From: Tribonema minus
Taxonomy: Eukaryota; Sar; Xanthophyceae; Tribonematales; Tribonemataceae
DNA: 64,000 bases
Assembly (NCBI GenBank): GCA_017506865.1
Contig: JAFCMP010000212.1
Location: 496,001 to 560,000, forward strand
Reading direction: 5' to 3'
A program made the position numbers and the translations under genes. Below are positions 29,999 to 41,634 of this stretch, piece after piece. The notes beneath the pieces were generated by a model, which was given only the letters and a program-made list of their open reading frames with translations, was not told the DNA's origin and searched no databases. Each line of letters opens with the position of its first letter. The stretch's first letter is position 1.

Positions 29999-31339
29999 GT
30001 ACTACTGTTGGCTTACCAGTGACACATGCCAAGTATGTATACAGCTGCAGCTGTCAATACATGCCAGTGGCCGCATGTTCTGAACGAGTGACTTTGGCTT
30101 GTAGCCTCCTGAAGCCAGGATTTGGTAAGAATATCATGCGTTCAGCGTCCATGTCCCCTACTGCACACTGCACGGAATCAGAGACGCCATTTGTCCCACT
30201 GCCGCGCACACCTCCGAGTCAAGCAGCCTCTGTTTAGCTCATTATGATTGGCAGAGTCTCACATGATGTCTTGCTCATCACACTTCAGCCACTGTACTCA
30301 GGGTTAGCAGGGGCTGCTGCTCACGCTGTGATGAGGCACATGGTTGAAAGTGGAGCATGCTAATAGTATGTATACTAGTAGGGATCATGATGAGGCATCG
30401 TGACGGTGCAGCCCGCCCTTCCCTTCCCCCCCCCCCCCCCCCCGTCCCATGCAGCTGAAAGCATGCAGTACATATGCCCATGCGCTCAAGACTCTCAACG
30501 CCGCCATCCACCCCTTCCCCTGTGCTTTGGTTGTAGGTGATAGGAAGCAGTCTGAAAGCGTGCGTTCAAATTGCCTTCTTGCACAATGAACTTCGGGTAC
30601 TCAATGACTGCCACGTGGATGAGGTGTGCCCACCTGCAGGCTTGCAGAAGCAGGCTGAAGTGATGGTAATCTGACCTGTTAGCGCGGAACCCAATTTGAC
30701 GCATGCATGTGCACCGAGGTTGTGGCTCTGTGCAATAGGCCACGCTTGGATCACAAGAGTAGCATCAGGTTGATGTAGCCATCCCCGACTTGCTGACATG
30801 CCGGTGTCGTGAACAGCCATGTGCCCCACTCGCATGCAGGCCGTGCGCCGCGCAGGTTTGCGATGCGATGCTCCGTAAGGTCGCGCCAGCGGGTCACATT
30901 GGTAATGTACTTGCTCTTCTGGTGAGCAGTCTTGCGGAAATCATGCCTGCCAATGCCATCAGCGCGTACAGATGCAATGATTGTGCGAGCCTGCTGGCGA
31001 TGTGCTGCCATTGCACCGCAATTCATTCTAATTTATTTTTCAAACATGTTTAGTTATTCCAATGTGCGCCCAGGTGTTGTCGATGCAACGCAGCTGAGAG
31101 CGAGGCTGCAGTGCTGGTGCTGTCCTGCACGCCACAGTCGCCAGCGCACGTACTACTAGATAAAAACGCCGCAGCTGCCGGCGCTGAAAGCGCAGCCGAG
31201 CTGCCGCTGCTGCCGTGCACGTCCCTGTCACGAGCGCTCGTAGATGATGGTGCCGCCGCTGGTGCTGCGGTGAGCGCCTCATGCAGCTGTACCTGCGTGG
31301 ACACCGAGCGGACCGGCGCAAGCTCAACCTGCGTGGACG
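29999..31339. other. Spacer with weakly coding-like minus-strand frames
   Basis: An 18-base poly-C run lies at 30426-30443. On the minus strand the frames 30743-30495 and 31026-30751 have non-repetitive, balanced composition (for example MRQIGFRANRSDYHHFSLLL, TRWRDLTEHRIANLRGARPA) and may be remains of one old coding region, but no family is recognised and each frame is under 95 codons. Block 31062-31092 recurs at 24463-24498. Confidence 0.3.
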
Positions 31340-31807
31340 CTCAGCACACCAGAGCCAGCTCAACCTCAGGCTGCGTTGAGCTGTTGCCAACTCACGCTGC
31401 GGCAGCTGCTGAACCTGCTGAAGCTCGCTATCCAACTCTGCAATCCGCGTCTGAAGCAGCGTTTCTTTGCTATTGGCTGCTTTCAGAGCTGCCTCGAGGC
31501 ATATTGCTTTAAACTTTGTCTCCCTGAAAGCTGTGGCTGCCAGTGCCTCGCGCAACTTGCTGTGCAGCTCGTCGTCGTGCATGCCCAGCACCTCCGTGAA
31601 AAAAACGCCACTGCGGCCGGCCAGATCCAGTAGGTCGAGCATTGGCTCTCCCCATGCCCAAAGCTGCGACTCTGTCAGAGCACGCTTAACGACATGCTCG
31701 TGCCACTTGTTTTGCAGCTTGTATATGCCGTAGAGGTGACAGTGGTAGGGTAGACTCTCCCCCCTCGCCTCCATTCTCGAGCGCAGCTTGAGGGTAGTGG
31801 CGTCCAC
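31340..31807 (-). CDS. Hypothetical coiled-coil protein fragment
   Basis: The first 150 or so codons of the minus-strand frame 31807-31040 look like real protein: SLPYHCHLYGIYKLQNKWHE, LTESQLWAWGEPMLDLLDLA, VFFTEVLGMHDDELHSKLRE, then a Leu/Ala/Glu heptad pattern through KETLLQTRIAELDSELQQVQ, suggesting a coiled coil. After about 31340 the frame becomes Arg-rich and a second frame becomes Ala/Ser-rich, so the C-terminus is lost or spliced. There is no ATG close to the open start; an in-frame stop lies just upstream at about 31820. It is either an internal exon or part of a mobile element. No function proposed. Confidence 0.35.
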
Positions 31808-33644
31808 GCTCCCACGAAGCTAACAGGCTGCTTGCTGCTGCTGCTGTTGCTGCTGGTTCTGCAGCTAAAATTGAGAGCAGAACGAACTGCTAACAAGAGA
31901 CGAGGTGCGAAGCCTCACTCCCGTTGAATAGCAGCGACCACCAGAGGGAAGCCGAACTCCGTTGGTGCTGCTGCTGATTAAGTGCTGCTGGATAGAGCTG
32001 CAAGCGCCACTTGAAGAAGCACGCCTCAGCTGAAATGCGAAGCTCAACGAGAAGCTGAGCCAACCAGGAAAGCTCCAGGTCGACTATAGAAGCTCCAAAA
32101 GCGAGGGCACTGCGCTCTACCAGCACAACGTCCTCATTTAGCGAGCTGTGGCAAAGCGAAAGCTGCTCCTCAAGATAGGCCGAGAACCTCGGACGATCCT
32201 CCGCCCCTGCTCGTACAGGCGGAAGCTGAAACAGGCTCTAGCACCTGTCTTAGATGCCAATGTGGGAACTGGGGTGCGCCAGTCTCCTGATGTGTGTGTA
32301 TCGTGTGTGTAGCTGCTACCAGCCGCTGTCGACTACCCGACCCGCTCCTACCTCGACCCAGAATGACCCGTGATGCCGTGACAACCAGCACGCACGGAAC
32401 TGTGTCAACTTCAAGCTTCAACTTCAACACGCACGGTCCGATCACTTACTTGGGAGCACCCACTTGGGCCACTTGGCTCCATTGGACCATTTATCTATGG
32501 AAAATCCAAATTAACGATCTTTCGGTATTCTTGTTTTAACCAGAAGCTCCATGAAGCCAGGCAACACCTGCAGTTGACCTACCGAAACTGCGAAGGCGGC
32601 AAGCCGCAAGATGCCATAGCTGTATTCGTCAGGGCACGGGCACCAAGCTGTTGTGGCCAAGGACCCCGTATTGAAAGCTTTGGACCGACCGGCAAAGAGA
32701 ATTCAAAGACAATCTACCAGATACGGACGCCACGACGAGTGACACACGGTGCGCTAGGTTCTGCTGTTGAACTTTGCTGCCGATGATCTGTTTTCCCTGA
32801 TTCTTCTGGCTGTGTCACAATGCAAAGGGCGTTTCTCTGCTGTGTGCTGGCCAATTTTTCAGCTGACAGGCAGCTGGCACTGGTTTCACAGCCATGATGT
32901 ATTGATTGCACTTGCTTGAATGCCGTAATCAATCCGCCCCCTCTCCTCTATGTCCCCGCTTCCGTGACACTGCACAGCTGCCCTGCTAGCAGGAAGATCT
33001 TTCGTGCAACACAGTCAAGGTCGGAGGAGGGCGTAATGATTGTGCAAGGATCGTGGGAGGTGCACTTCCACGTGCAACACATGGTCATGGACAAAAGTCT
33101 GCTGCGGTGCCAGGTGCACAGGGTTGTTCAGTTTGACCGTGTGTTTGAATCAGAGAGTACATGTGCATATAAATCGCCACTACATACACATCCGGGAAGG
33201 GTTATAATCTACGTCCATCACATTTGATAAGACGTGGTACCAATCATGTATGCCAGCTCATGATTTCGCAGGCAACATACTATATGACACAGGCGCATAG
33301 TCTATGAAGGTGCCACTAATATGCGCTGAACTAGCAACTGCACGCCAGCGCACAGGAGAGAAGTTACCACACCCTCTTACCTAAGGCCCGTCTATGCATC
33401 TTGAGTACCAGCATATGCCATTGCTGCGATGCTCCAGTTGACACGCACAATTGTGTTGGCAGTGCCCTGTAGGGTGCCGCATGCATGTATGCACATGCAC
33501 ATACATGTGCTCACCATTTGTATAAGGCCACGATCAACCATTGATGGGACGCATTCATTAATGCAGCGCCATGTTGTCAAGTTGGTGGCACAGTTCGTTA
33601 ACGTGCTTTACTTTTGCCTCATGGGTCAAAGGTATGTATTTCAA
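31808..33644. other. Spacer, no gene recognised
   Basis: The minus-strand frame 32126-31890 (LVERSALAFGASIVDLELSW) has balanced composition and may extend the hypothetical protein below it, but the frames do not join. CTTCAAGCTTCAACTTCAAC at 32404-32423 is a cluster of the CTTCAAGTTG micro-repeat type. Nothing else could be supported. Confidence 0.35.
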
Positions 33645-33870
33645 GTACTTTCATGAATTCCCGGTCAGGGCGTGAAAAAGTTCAGATGGTGGATGTCGAT
33701 GGACGTGCAACCAGAATCTATATGTGTCTTTGTGAACACCTTGACAGTGTCTCAATGGACAATGCCGATCACTTCTAAACGACATCACAATATGGCATCT
33801 CCCCTCTTTGAAGTCCTCGTCCATCTGCCCCCCCTTGCACTCCGCCATGTTCAAGACATGAGTTAAACTG
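33645..33870 (-). pseudogene. Old, diverged LINE 3' end
   Basis: Reading the plus strand: CAGGGCGTGAAAAAG, CAGATGGTGGATG, ATGGCATCTCCCCTC, TGAAGTCCTCGTCCATCTGC, CCCCCCCTTGCACTCCGCCATG. These follow the same order and spacing as the minus-strand LINE ends at 2730-2910 and 3525-3700, with roughly one base in four changed. It is an older insertion of the same family and shows that the family has been active over a long period. Confidence 0.6.
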
Positions 33871-36800
33871 TATCAAGGCATGGTCATGGAATCTGGTAGT
33901 TGTTGAAGTTCTAGCCGTAATTTGAGCTTGTTCTGATTTGCCGGGCAGCCCAGACCCTCATGTCCGCCACAGTTGCTTCCAGCAGCTGTACGTAAGAGCT
34001 CATCACAGCCTGAAGTAGCTTGAATAAGGCTAGTGCGACCTGCAGCTGCTGGAGCAGGTGCAGTGCCAGCAAACACCAGTGCTGTATTGCTCTGCTTCAC
34101 ATGCGCAAGTTGGCGATGCACTTCTGGGTGCCGCGGTTGCTTTCAGAAGCTTTCACATGTAGAGCTCATCGCAGCCTCCGGCAGCATGGAAAACGCCAGC
34201 GCAAAATGCAGCCGCTGAAGGAGCTGCAGGTCTTGGAATGGGGCTGTGGTTGTCAACAATGAGCCGATGGCTTGTTTGATGTAGGGCTTAGCACTTGGTC
34301 AGGATGAGGACTAGCATTGTTGCGGCTGTGATCTCCACAAAGCTTATACAACAAAGTGTTGCACGTGAATCCAAAATCACACAAAACAAAAATAAGGCTG
34401 GAACCGATACGTTTTTTCAAAGAGAATTAAAATGAGGGCAGGTTTTTGTTGAATCGACTCAGGGTTGTTGCTCCGCAACCTTTCCGAGGGTGGCGCGGTT
34501 TGCAAAACTACTCGCAAAACAAGAGCAGCAAAGCTGAACCGTTAAGCTTGAAAACTTCTTTGTTTGATTTCGTCGCTTGTGCAAAAAACCCATCAAGTGA
34601 CACATGTTCTAAGTTCTGGGCGCTAAATTACTTCACCTCATACACTTGCGCTATGCCTGGTTGGGCACGATCGAGGAGTTGCGAGCAGCCCTGGAGTCAT
34701 TTGACTTGACCTGCTGCACTTGAACGCGATGCCTGTGACTACATTGGCGGCAACGCGCTGCCGCCGCCTGCCGCTGCCAGAGCACAGGCGAGCAGTGACA
34801 TACTTAATGCTTTATCCCTGCCCTGCCTCTCACAAGAAAGCTCTTGAAACAATGAAGATTAACCATTGTCACCACCACCACCACCACTGCTGCGCACCCC
34901 ATCGCTGGTACTGCTGCTTGGATTGGCCTGATTTGACGTACGCACAACACAGTGTGGCACCATGGAGCAGGGTACTGAGTCACTTTTGTTAACAGCTGCT
35001 GCATATTGCGCAAGCATGTTTTGGTGAGTCATACATTTTCCACATGATTTTGAGCACCTGCATTAATAGCACGGGGGGGGGGGGGGGGGGGGGGGGCACA
35101 GCTCGCAAGTGCAGCAGCATGGCGAGCATGCCACCTGCTGCCGTGGGCAGTCGATGCACTGCAATCACAAAATTTTGCTAGCAGCAGCTCCTGGGGCTCC
35201 TTCCTGGCACACATGATGACGACTTTTCACCTCCAGCCAAACGCAAAGGCCGTGGAAGGCCGTGCTCCCACGCTTAGCTTGAAACTAGACTCGCCTGCGC
35301 ATTCAAGCTCGAGCCAATGAAGATAGATGGTATCACTGTTTGTTAATGCTATTTCATCGCAAACTGCCAAAATGGCTAGTCATGACTGTGTTTATACGAT
35401 GCTAATAAAATAAATGACACTGCAGGACTCCAGTTCCGCATACCCCCTTCCCCCCCCCCCCGAGCTATCCTACGTCCCGCCCCCCCCGCCGCCATTGCAT
35501 ACATGCCACAGTGAGCCACTGCAAATCAAAAAATGGATATCTTGGGGGAGTATTCAACCCACTGGCAGGTAGCACGCCCCGAGCTAGTCAAGGGGGGAGG
35601 GCTATTTGAGGGTGAAGACGGTGCTTCGAGTTTGACAGATGCTGTCATCAGTGACAGAGCACTGTATGCATGCGGACCTGAGAGCTGCTTCAACCTTGCA
35701 GGGAGCGCGCGGCGCAACAGCTATCTCGAGCTGCTTTGAAGAGTGAAATACTGTTCGCTGACCTGAGCGCTGCATCATTTTGACAGGTGGCGCCAAGCGT
35801 GTGGACTCCAAGCATGCCATGTCAGTGACCGCACTGCACCCGGTGACGCCTAGGCTGTCATGGAAGGGACCTTGAGCGCTGATGCATCTCTCTTGGCCCG
35901 GGCTGTGCCCGGAAGCCGTCTACAGCAACTTTGGGCGGCCGTGCTTGCGTTAGCATGCAGCATGCACATGGCGCCACCGAGCAGGTATGCTGGGGTACTA
36001 AACTTCAACTTGAAGTCATGACCACTCACAGAAACTATGCCTTGCATTGCCAACAGCTACAGTAACTGGCGGCTGCTAATGTGCTTGCATTCTTAATAAA
36101 ATATTCTGCGCAGCCAGTGTTGGAACATATTCATGCTTCAGAAGTACATCTGCTGCTGTGTGTCGGTCGCATCAATCTGCTGTGCTTTTGACCAGTGATA
36201 CATGATGTGAAGCCGATATACAAGGAAGCCATGGATTACACAGCTTATGACACCAGATTGGCCTGAGAGGTGAAGTTGACATGACTCTGACCTGTTCATG
36301 TTTGATAGGCGCACTGGTGGGATGTTTAAGCACAGCTGGTTGACTACTAGTAGTACTTGCCTGACCTGGTGCATGCAGAACGCGTGTGTGCCCTCGGTTT
36401 CTGGCAACGCAACTGTTAAGTACGACAGTCACTGTTGCGCAAATTACAACACCCGGCCAGCGACTACGACAAAGACCGTCATGGCCTGATGAGGACAGAG
36501 GCGGAAGCACACACTGCAGCCGAAGCTGGAAATGCGGTTATGTTGACACGTGAAGTTGAAATATATAATTGATTTTTTTTTTTTACGCTCAGGATCTTGA
36601 GCTACACCATGTTAAACTTGACTTTAACTTTAACTTCAAATGTGAAATTTGGCTAAGTACAGAAGTTCATCTCCAAATTGCAATTTGAAAAGTGCTCGTG
36701 CTCATCATGGTATCCTAACCAACTTCAACACTGGTCCCTTCACCTAATAACTTCAACATCATGTTGAAATTCAGCAACGAACGCTGGCAGGGTTCAACCA

Positions 36801-38448
36801 GACTTCGTCAAAGTGGTTTGATGCTGGGTCCCGTTTTCCCAATTCAGGTCCCGTTTTTCGCAATTCAATCCTGGCTGACAATGGGTTTACCCTAGCCATA
36901 ACTCAAAGTTCACTTGACAGGCACTGACTGTGTCCAAGGTTGAAAGTGGTCAGGACAGTAGGGCAGGGAGAAGGCTCAAAGTTGCATATGGGCGACTGTG
37001 CGAAATGTGTAACGACTAGGGCAGATCAGGAGGTTGAGCAAAGTGTTTGCCATATAGGGTAGGGATACTCGGATACTCAGACCCTAAGTTCAAGTTGACT
37101 TGAAGACCCGCGCCACATTTATGCTTGCTCCTTGAAGTTTAAGTACTACCTAGCTCTAAAGCGCATGTTTGATGTGAAGCAAAGGTGGCGTGAGGGCCAA
37201 TATTGCATGGGTTGCTAAGTCAGTTCAGCCTTACACTCAGTTATCATGCTGCAACACCTCTTGCGTGGATAACTGTTGAACCTTGCAGGCAGGGTTGGAT
37301 CAATGGAAGCCCCCCCTATTGAAGTTCTTAGCTCTTGAGTCAGGGGTGACACCCACAATACCTCAATGACCGGCACTCTGCATGCTCATCACCTTCAAGT
37401 TGAAGACATCGTGAATTTAACAAGATCATATGCTGCAAGCACGCATGCATGAATGTTATGTGCGGGCCTCGCTCTCATTCCGAGTCAGTGACCACAGCTA
37501 GTAGTTGGCTCGGTTACGCTTGACATGCTGCAGATGTGATGCTGCCACAGCCTGAGGCCCTGGGATATCCCAGGATGTTTTATCGCAAACCCACATTTGT
37601 CACCGCAGTGCTCCGAGTCTTCGCAATGATCGGAATCCAATGTGTGTACCCATGGCATGCTTTGTGCTAACAGAATACGCATATTGACCGTAGTACCCAT
37701 ACTCTAACTTAAAGTTTGATACATACTTCAAATTGAAGCTTCAAATGTGCCCACATGTAGGCGCAATCACTCGCCGCGCAATGCGTGAAGTTCAACGTCA
37801 CATGCATAGTTACTGTACTGAAAAAATTTCCATGTCGCCTGACTTAGAATGAAACTTGGCTAAGAACTTTCAAAGTTTCAGACAGTCACTGCGGTCTTGA
37901 AAGCATTTGCCAACAGTGTCTTTGCAAACATGTGCACGGTGCCGTCGCAGCTGCAGCAATCACTAATTGTTGACGGTACCATCATGCCTGCGCGAACGTG
38001 TGATCTTGCATCTGTACTCTGACAGCTCCAAATAAGTCAAAGCAGCCTGAGCCTCTGAGGTTCTTGTCACTCCCAGTCAGTCTCAGGCTGGCATATGACA
38101 TCTGAAAATTTAATGACAGATCTCTCACACTTTGCAGTGCATTTGATGTCAGGTGCAGTGCTCACAAAGCTGAGGTCACCATGCTTCTAGCTATCATAGA
38201 AGCAGGGATAATCAATTCAAGTTGTCAAAGATATGTTCAACTGAACTTGAAGTTGTGGCTTATAGATGGTGCTGCTGCAATGTTTAATTTCAAGTTGCAT
38301 TCGATGGAGTCCTCACACCACAATTTTCAAGGATGCTGCAGACGGCAGTGCTGTCACCACTGTCACACGGTATATGCATACTGTTGGAGCATGGCACTGC
38401 CAGTAACGTGCTATTTGCTGTTTGCACGCTTGACGGGTAGTACTACGA
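33871..38448. other. Long spacer, no gene recognised
   Basis: Contents seen: a 24-base poly-G run at 35073-35096; a CCACCACCACCACC microsatellite near 34878; C-rich tracts at 35445-35495; and a region 36590-37130 dense in CTTCAACTT/AAGTTGAAG words. Paired segments 33920-34060 and 34075-34240 share GCTTCCAGCAGC / GCTTTCAGAAGC-type and GAGCTCATC.CAGCCT words (33988 and 34162), suggesting an old local duplication. Open frames are below 115 codons and unrecognised. Confidence 0.35.
35073..35096. repeat. Poly-G tract, 24 bases
   Basis: Longest homopolymer in the window. Similar C runs occur at 30426-30443 (18) and 48032-48050 (19). Such tracts can form four-stranded structures and are prone to length change and sequencing error. 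Confidence 0.9.
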
Positions 38449-38884
38449 CTAAACTTTTCGATTGCATAGGCAATCCGGCCTCCTATGGGCCTTTCTAAAT
38501 ACAAGTCCACAAGTACTACGACTCTCACAGGTAGCTGAAGTCACACTTGCCAGCACACAAACCACAATACATTGTCAATCACTTTTAGCACAACACGAGT
38601 GACGTCGCGATCTTCTGTTGCATTAGATTAGGCACCTTGATGTCTATGTGATGGGAGCTGCATACAAGGCAGTTCCTGACTATAGAAGCGACAGCAGAAC
38701 ATTCGAATCGAGGATCCTGCCAGTCTCCTCAGACAGTTTGGAATCCGTTTTAGTGGAGCGTCATCATCACAGAGCCTCTTAAGACTAGCTTGTCAATGAA
38801 TTGTTGACACGCCTAGTAGTACGTATGGACTTGTATTTATAAGGGCCCAAGGGAGGCCGGGTTGCCTATGCAATCGAAAAGCTT
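38449..38884. repeat. Inverted-repeat (foldback) element, about 62-bp arms
   Basis: CTTTTCGATTGCATAGGCAA at 38453 runs to TAAATACAAGTCCA at about 38508. The reverse complement of the same sequence, with a few substitutions, occupies 38826-38883 (TGGACTTGTATTTATAAGGG to TTGCCTATGCAATCGAAAAG). Arms are separated by about 320 bp with no open frame. TAGTACTAC words flank both arms. This is compatible with a foldback or MITE-like element, or with an inverted duplication of the 3' flank of the adjacent LINE. No clear target duplication was seen. Confidence 0.65.
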
Positions 38885-38900
38885 GCGTCAACGCAGCAGC

Positions 38901-40339
38901 CTAGTCTGCGCTGTGTCCTAGGAGCTTGGATTCCGGCGCTGAAACACAGCCCAGCATTCGCGCTCCGCGTGTGTACGCCATGACGCGCTCCGCCAACTCC
39001 CGCGCCAGCGACATGCTCAGCTCAATGAGGATCTGACGCTTAGCTGACCCGGCCTTGCGTAACACATCTGCCTCCCCCCCCCTGAGCACAGTGCTGAATG
39101 CATTGCCAATTCCTTGACAAAAAGTCTTGTCTGCTTGCCCAGCCGTCCGTACGACTCCTGCACAAATGGTACAAAAGCCCAAGATGATGTCAAGGTGCCG
39201 GTGTGGTGCTTGACCTTCGCGTCCTCCCCCACCGAAGCAGCATAGCCGTCCGTGTTCGAGGCAATTTTTTTGCCTGTCAGGTACGAGCTCGCTGTGGGCG
39301 CGCGCACACTTGTGTCTAGCACTAATCCCTTGTTACGGTATGCACTGCTAAAGTGCAGACACCCTGGGTCAATGACTGTGTCCGCCCGATACCCCGGTAC
39401 CTTGAAGACGCTAGCGTCCTCATTGCGGACAATAGAGACATGGTGCTGTCTCACGATGCGCTGCAGGCACCGCTTTTGGGCAGTGTGTGTCGCGTTGTGC
39501 CCCCGTATGTGCTGGCTGGGGCAGCTGATCGCATGGCATTGCGTGGAGGTGGGGCTCACGTCACTGCACCGCCATGGGCATACCTCGCCCTGTATGCCCC
39601 ACCCGTCTATGAAGATCGCAACCAAAATCATCGTGGCTGCTGCCATACTGGACATGGGCGCCGCACCCGGGCGGTCATTGGCAGCGGATGGCACGCTCAT
39701 CCACGCCATTGCCCCGGACGCACGCTGGCTGCGCAGCTGCGCCAGGACCCGCGCGCTAGCCTGTTGGCGGCGGCGGCTGGTGTCGCGCGAGTCACCAATA
39801 GGTGCAGCCTGCGTCAGCTTGCCCTCGGCACCAGCCGAGGCAGCCGCTAGGTCCTTCACCAGGCAATCCTCGTATTGGCGTCGAAGAACATTTGAAAGGC
39901 CGGCCTGTAGTCCGTGTGTGAAGTGACCGCGCCGGCGGCGGGGCACTACCTTCCTGCAGATCTCGTCAGCATAGGCCTGCCAGTCATCGTCGTCGTCCTC
40001 CTGCCCGCCGCTGCAGTTGCTTTCTTCCGCGCTAGTTTGTGTTTTAGCGGGCGTGGAAGAGGCAGCCGCGGCAGCGGCTTGAGGGCCAGGTACGGTCGCC
40101 GCCGCAGTGGCCGCCTCGGCGCCAGGCGCAATGCCGTGGGTGTGTGGGGCTGGCTCAGTGGTCACCGTCTCCGTGACGGCAGTTGCGGCGTACATCGCTT
40201 GCACCGCAGTGGGGAGCGTCGACGGTGCGGCCGTCGTATCTGCTGCCCACCGTAGCAACGATGCTGGGAGCTGCTCGGCCACAGCTGTGCGTGATCTTTC
40301 GCCGCCATCAGCTGTCAGCGCTCGCGTAGAGCGTCGCAC
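38901..40339 (-). pseudogene. LINE C-terminal region (post-RT zinc and nuclease-like domain)
   Basis: The minus-strand frame 40339-39017 (440 codons) starts in an Ala/Thr-rich linker and an acidic block (GGQEDDDDDWQAYADEICRK). It then matches the tail of a known LINE organisation: GAMAWMSVPSAAND, a Cys/His cluster (CHAISCPSQHIRGHNATHTA), a basic helix (RCLQRIVRQHHVSIVRNED), YRADTVIDPG, NKGLVLDTSVRAPTASSYL and KVKHHTGTLTSSWAFVPFVQ. The A/P-D ... D-T-S-V ... K arrangement resembles a PD-(D/E)XK nuclease. Homology resumes in another frame at 39090-38950 (AKRQILIELSMSLARELAER), so a frameshift lies near 39060. RT itself is absent, so the copy is 5'-truncated. It differs from the LINE family at 2.7-5.8 kb. 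Confidence 0.6.
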
Positions 40340-40796
40340 GGCCTTGATGATTGGCGGCAGCCCCTGGTCCTCGCGCCTAGTAGTACTAGTAGTACATAGC
40401 GGACTCCCGGAGCTACAATTGACAAGGTAGCGAGCCCAGCCGCCGGAGTTACTGTAGCTCCCTTAGGCTAGCCCCCAAGGCAACCTCCTGCACCAAGCCC
40501 CCAACTCTGGCCAGCTAACTTTGAATTGCGAGTGTTACACACCATACATCCTGCCAGTGCCAGTGGTCTCTACTTTCTGAATGTTGCTCTGCCGTACAAG
40601 CTCGCTATGGCCTGTACCACCCGGCCCCTGGCACGCCTGTTTTGTGTCCATAGTGCCCAGGGCCACATTTTCGCTTGCTCATCTATGATAATCTCTGCTG
40701 GTGTCCACGTGGTGCAACAGGCTGAGCCTGACGTTATAAGTATACTGAGCAACTCAGGCTGTGACAGCTCTCTATATTGCATCACATACTATAATA
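40340..40796. other. Spacer between LINE fragment and hAT-like element
   Basis: Contains CCTAGTAGTACTAGTAGTAC at 40377-40396, the densest example of the TAGTAG micro-repeat. The frame 40526-40828 is unrecognised and not called. Confidence 0.4.
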
Positions 40797-41629
40797 GTAG
40801 GGTTGCAAAACTCCGTATGCGTACTTAAGTACGGGGGCGTATATGCGTATTTAAATACGTATCTGTGTGAGCAAATACGCCGCAAGTACGGTGTTGTCGT
40901 AGACCTGTTAACTGCGCTTCTTTGCTGACGCTGACAGCAGCAGCGAGACAGCAGCACCAGGAACTGGCACGTGTTTTTGAAAAACCTCACGCCTGACCCG
41001 TTTCCAAAAGGCCACGGAGTGCTTGACAAGGCAGTATGGGCAACGCCGCATCCGTCCCCCTTGCTGCACAGGTCGGCACGCCGCCCTTGCCCGTGCCCGC
41101 CCTTGCCCTTCGATGATCAATTAAGCCGAACTTCAACCAAAATCGTTTATTCTGTGCACGAACGCGCGCATTTTTCGTCAACCGATGGATGGATGGCCTC
41201 ACAGCCGATGGATGGCTGCACAGGCAGCAATGCTCGCTCGACAGAAATTGTTGCAGGTACAGCAGCCTCGCCAGTACCGCTACCGGCATCATCAGAGGTG
41301 TCTGCCATCGCCACCTCACGATTTGGTGCGCACATGTAAACGCCACCCTCATCGTCGTCGCGGCTGCTCGAGCTCCTACACCTAACCCTGACCCTCATTC
41401 TAACCCTGCCCTTAACCCTGAGCGCCTACTAGTGGACGAGGCATAGTACAGTGCGTCAAACCTCAACTTGAACTTGAGGTTGCACACCAGAGAGCTGTGT
41501 CTGCTGTAGCTACATTGCGTGTGCCAGCATTTTCCCAAATACGCCAACTACGTCAAATACGTACCGGAAATACGGCGTATTTAAATGCGGCGTATTTGTG
41601 TGGGGAAATACGCTTTTTTGCAACCCTAC
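40797..41629. mobile_element. Non-autonomous hAT-like DNA transposon, 833 bp
   Basis: Terminal inverted repeats GTAGGGTTGCAAAA at 40797-40810 and its complement TTTTGCAACCCTAC at 41616-41629. TAATA is present directly outside both ends (40792-40796 and 41630-41634) as a probable target duplication. Subterminal zones carry many short inverted AAATACG / CGTATTT words (40830-40890 and 41535-41610), typical of transposase-binding arrays. The TAGGGTTGC end resembles hAT-superfamily termini, although hAT duplications are normally 8 bp and only 5 match here. No transposase is encoded. The interior holds a degenerate telomere-like CCCTAA tract at 41380-41422. Confidence 0.7.
41380..41422. repeat. Degenerate telomere-like tract
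   Basis: ACCTAACCCTGACCCTCATT followed by CTAACCCTGCCCTTAACCCT gives six CCCT repeats at 6-7-bp spacing, similar to TTAGGG/TTTAGGG telomere repeats on the other strand. It lies inside the hAT-like element, so it may have been captured or may be part of its structure. A shorter similar tract lies at 28498-28516. Confidence 0.5.
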
Positions 41630-41634
41630 TAATA

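Noticed and set aside
31040..31340. C-terminal half of the 255-codon minus ORF
   Set aside because: Composition switches to Arg-rich with an Ala/Ser-rich alternative frame, which suggests a frameshift or intron rather than protein.
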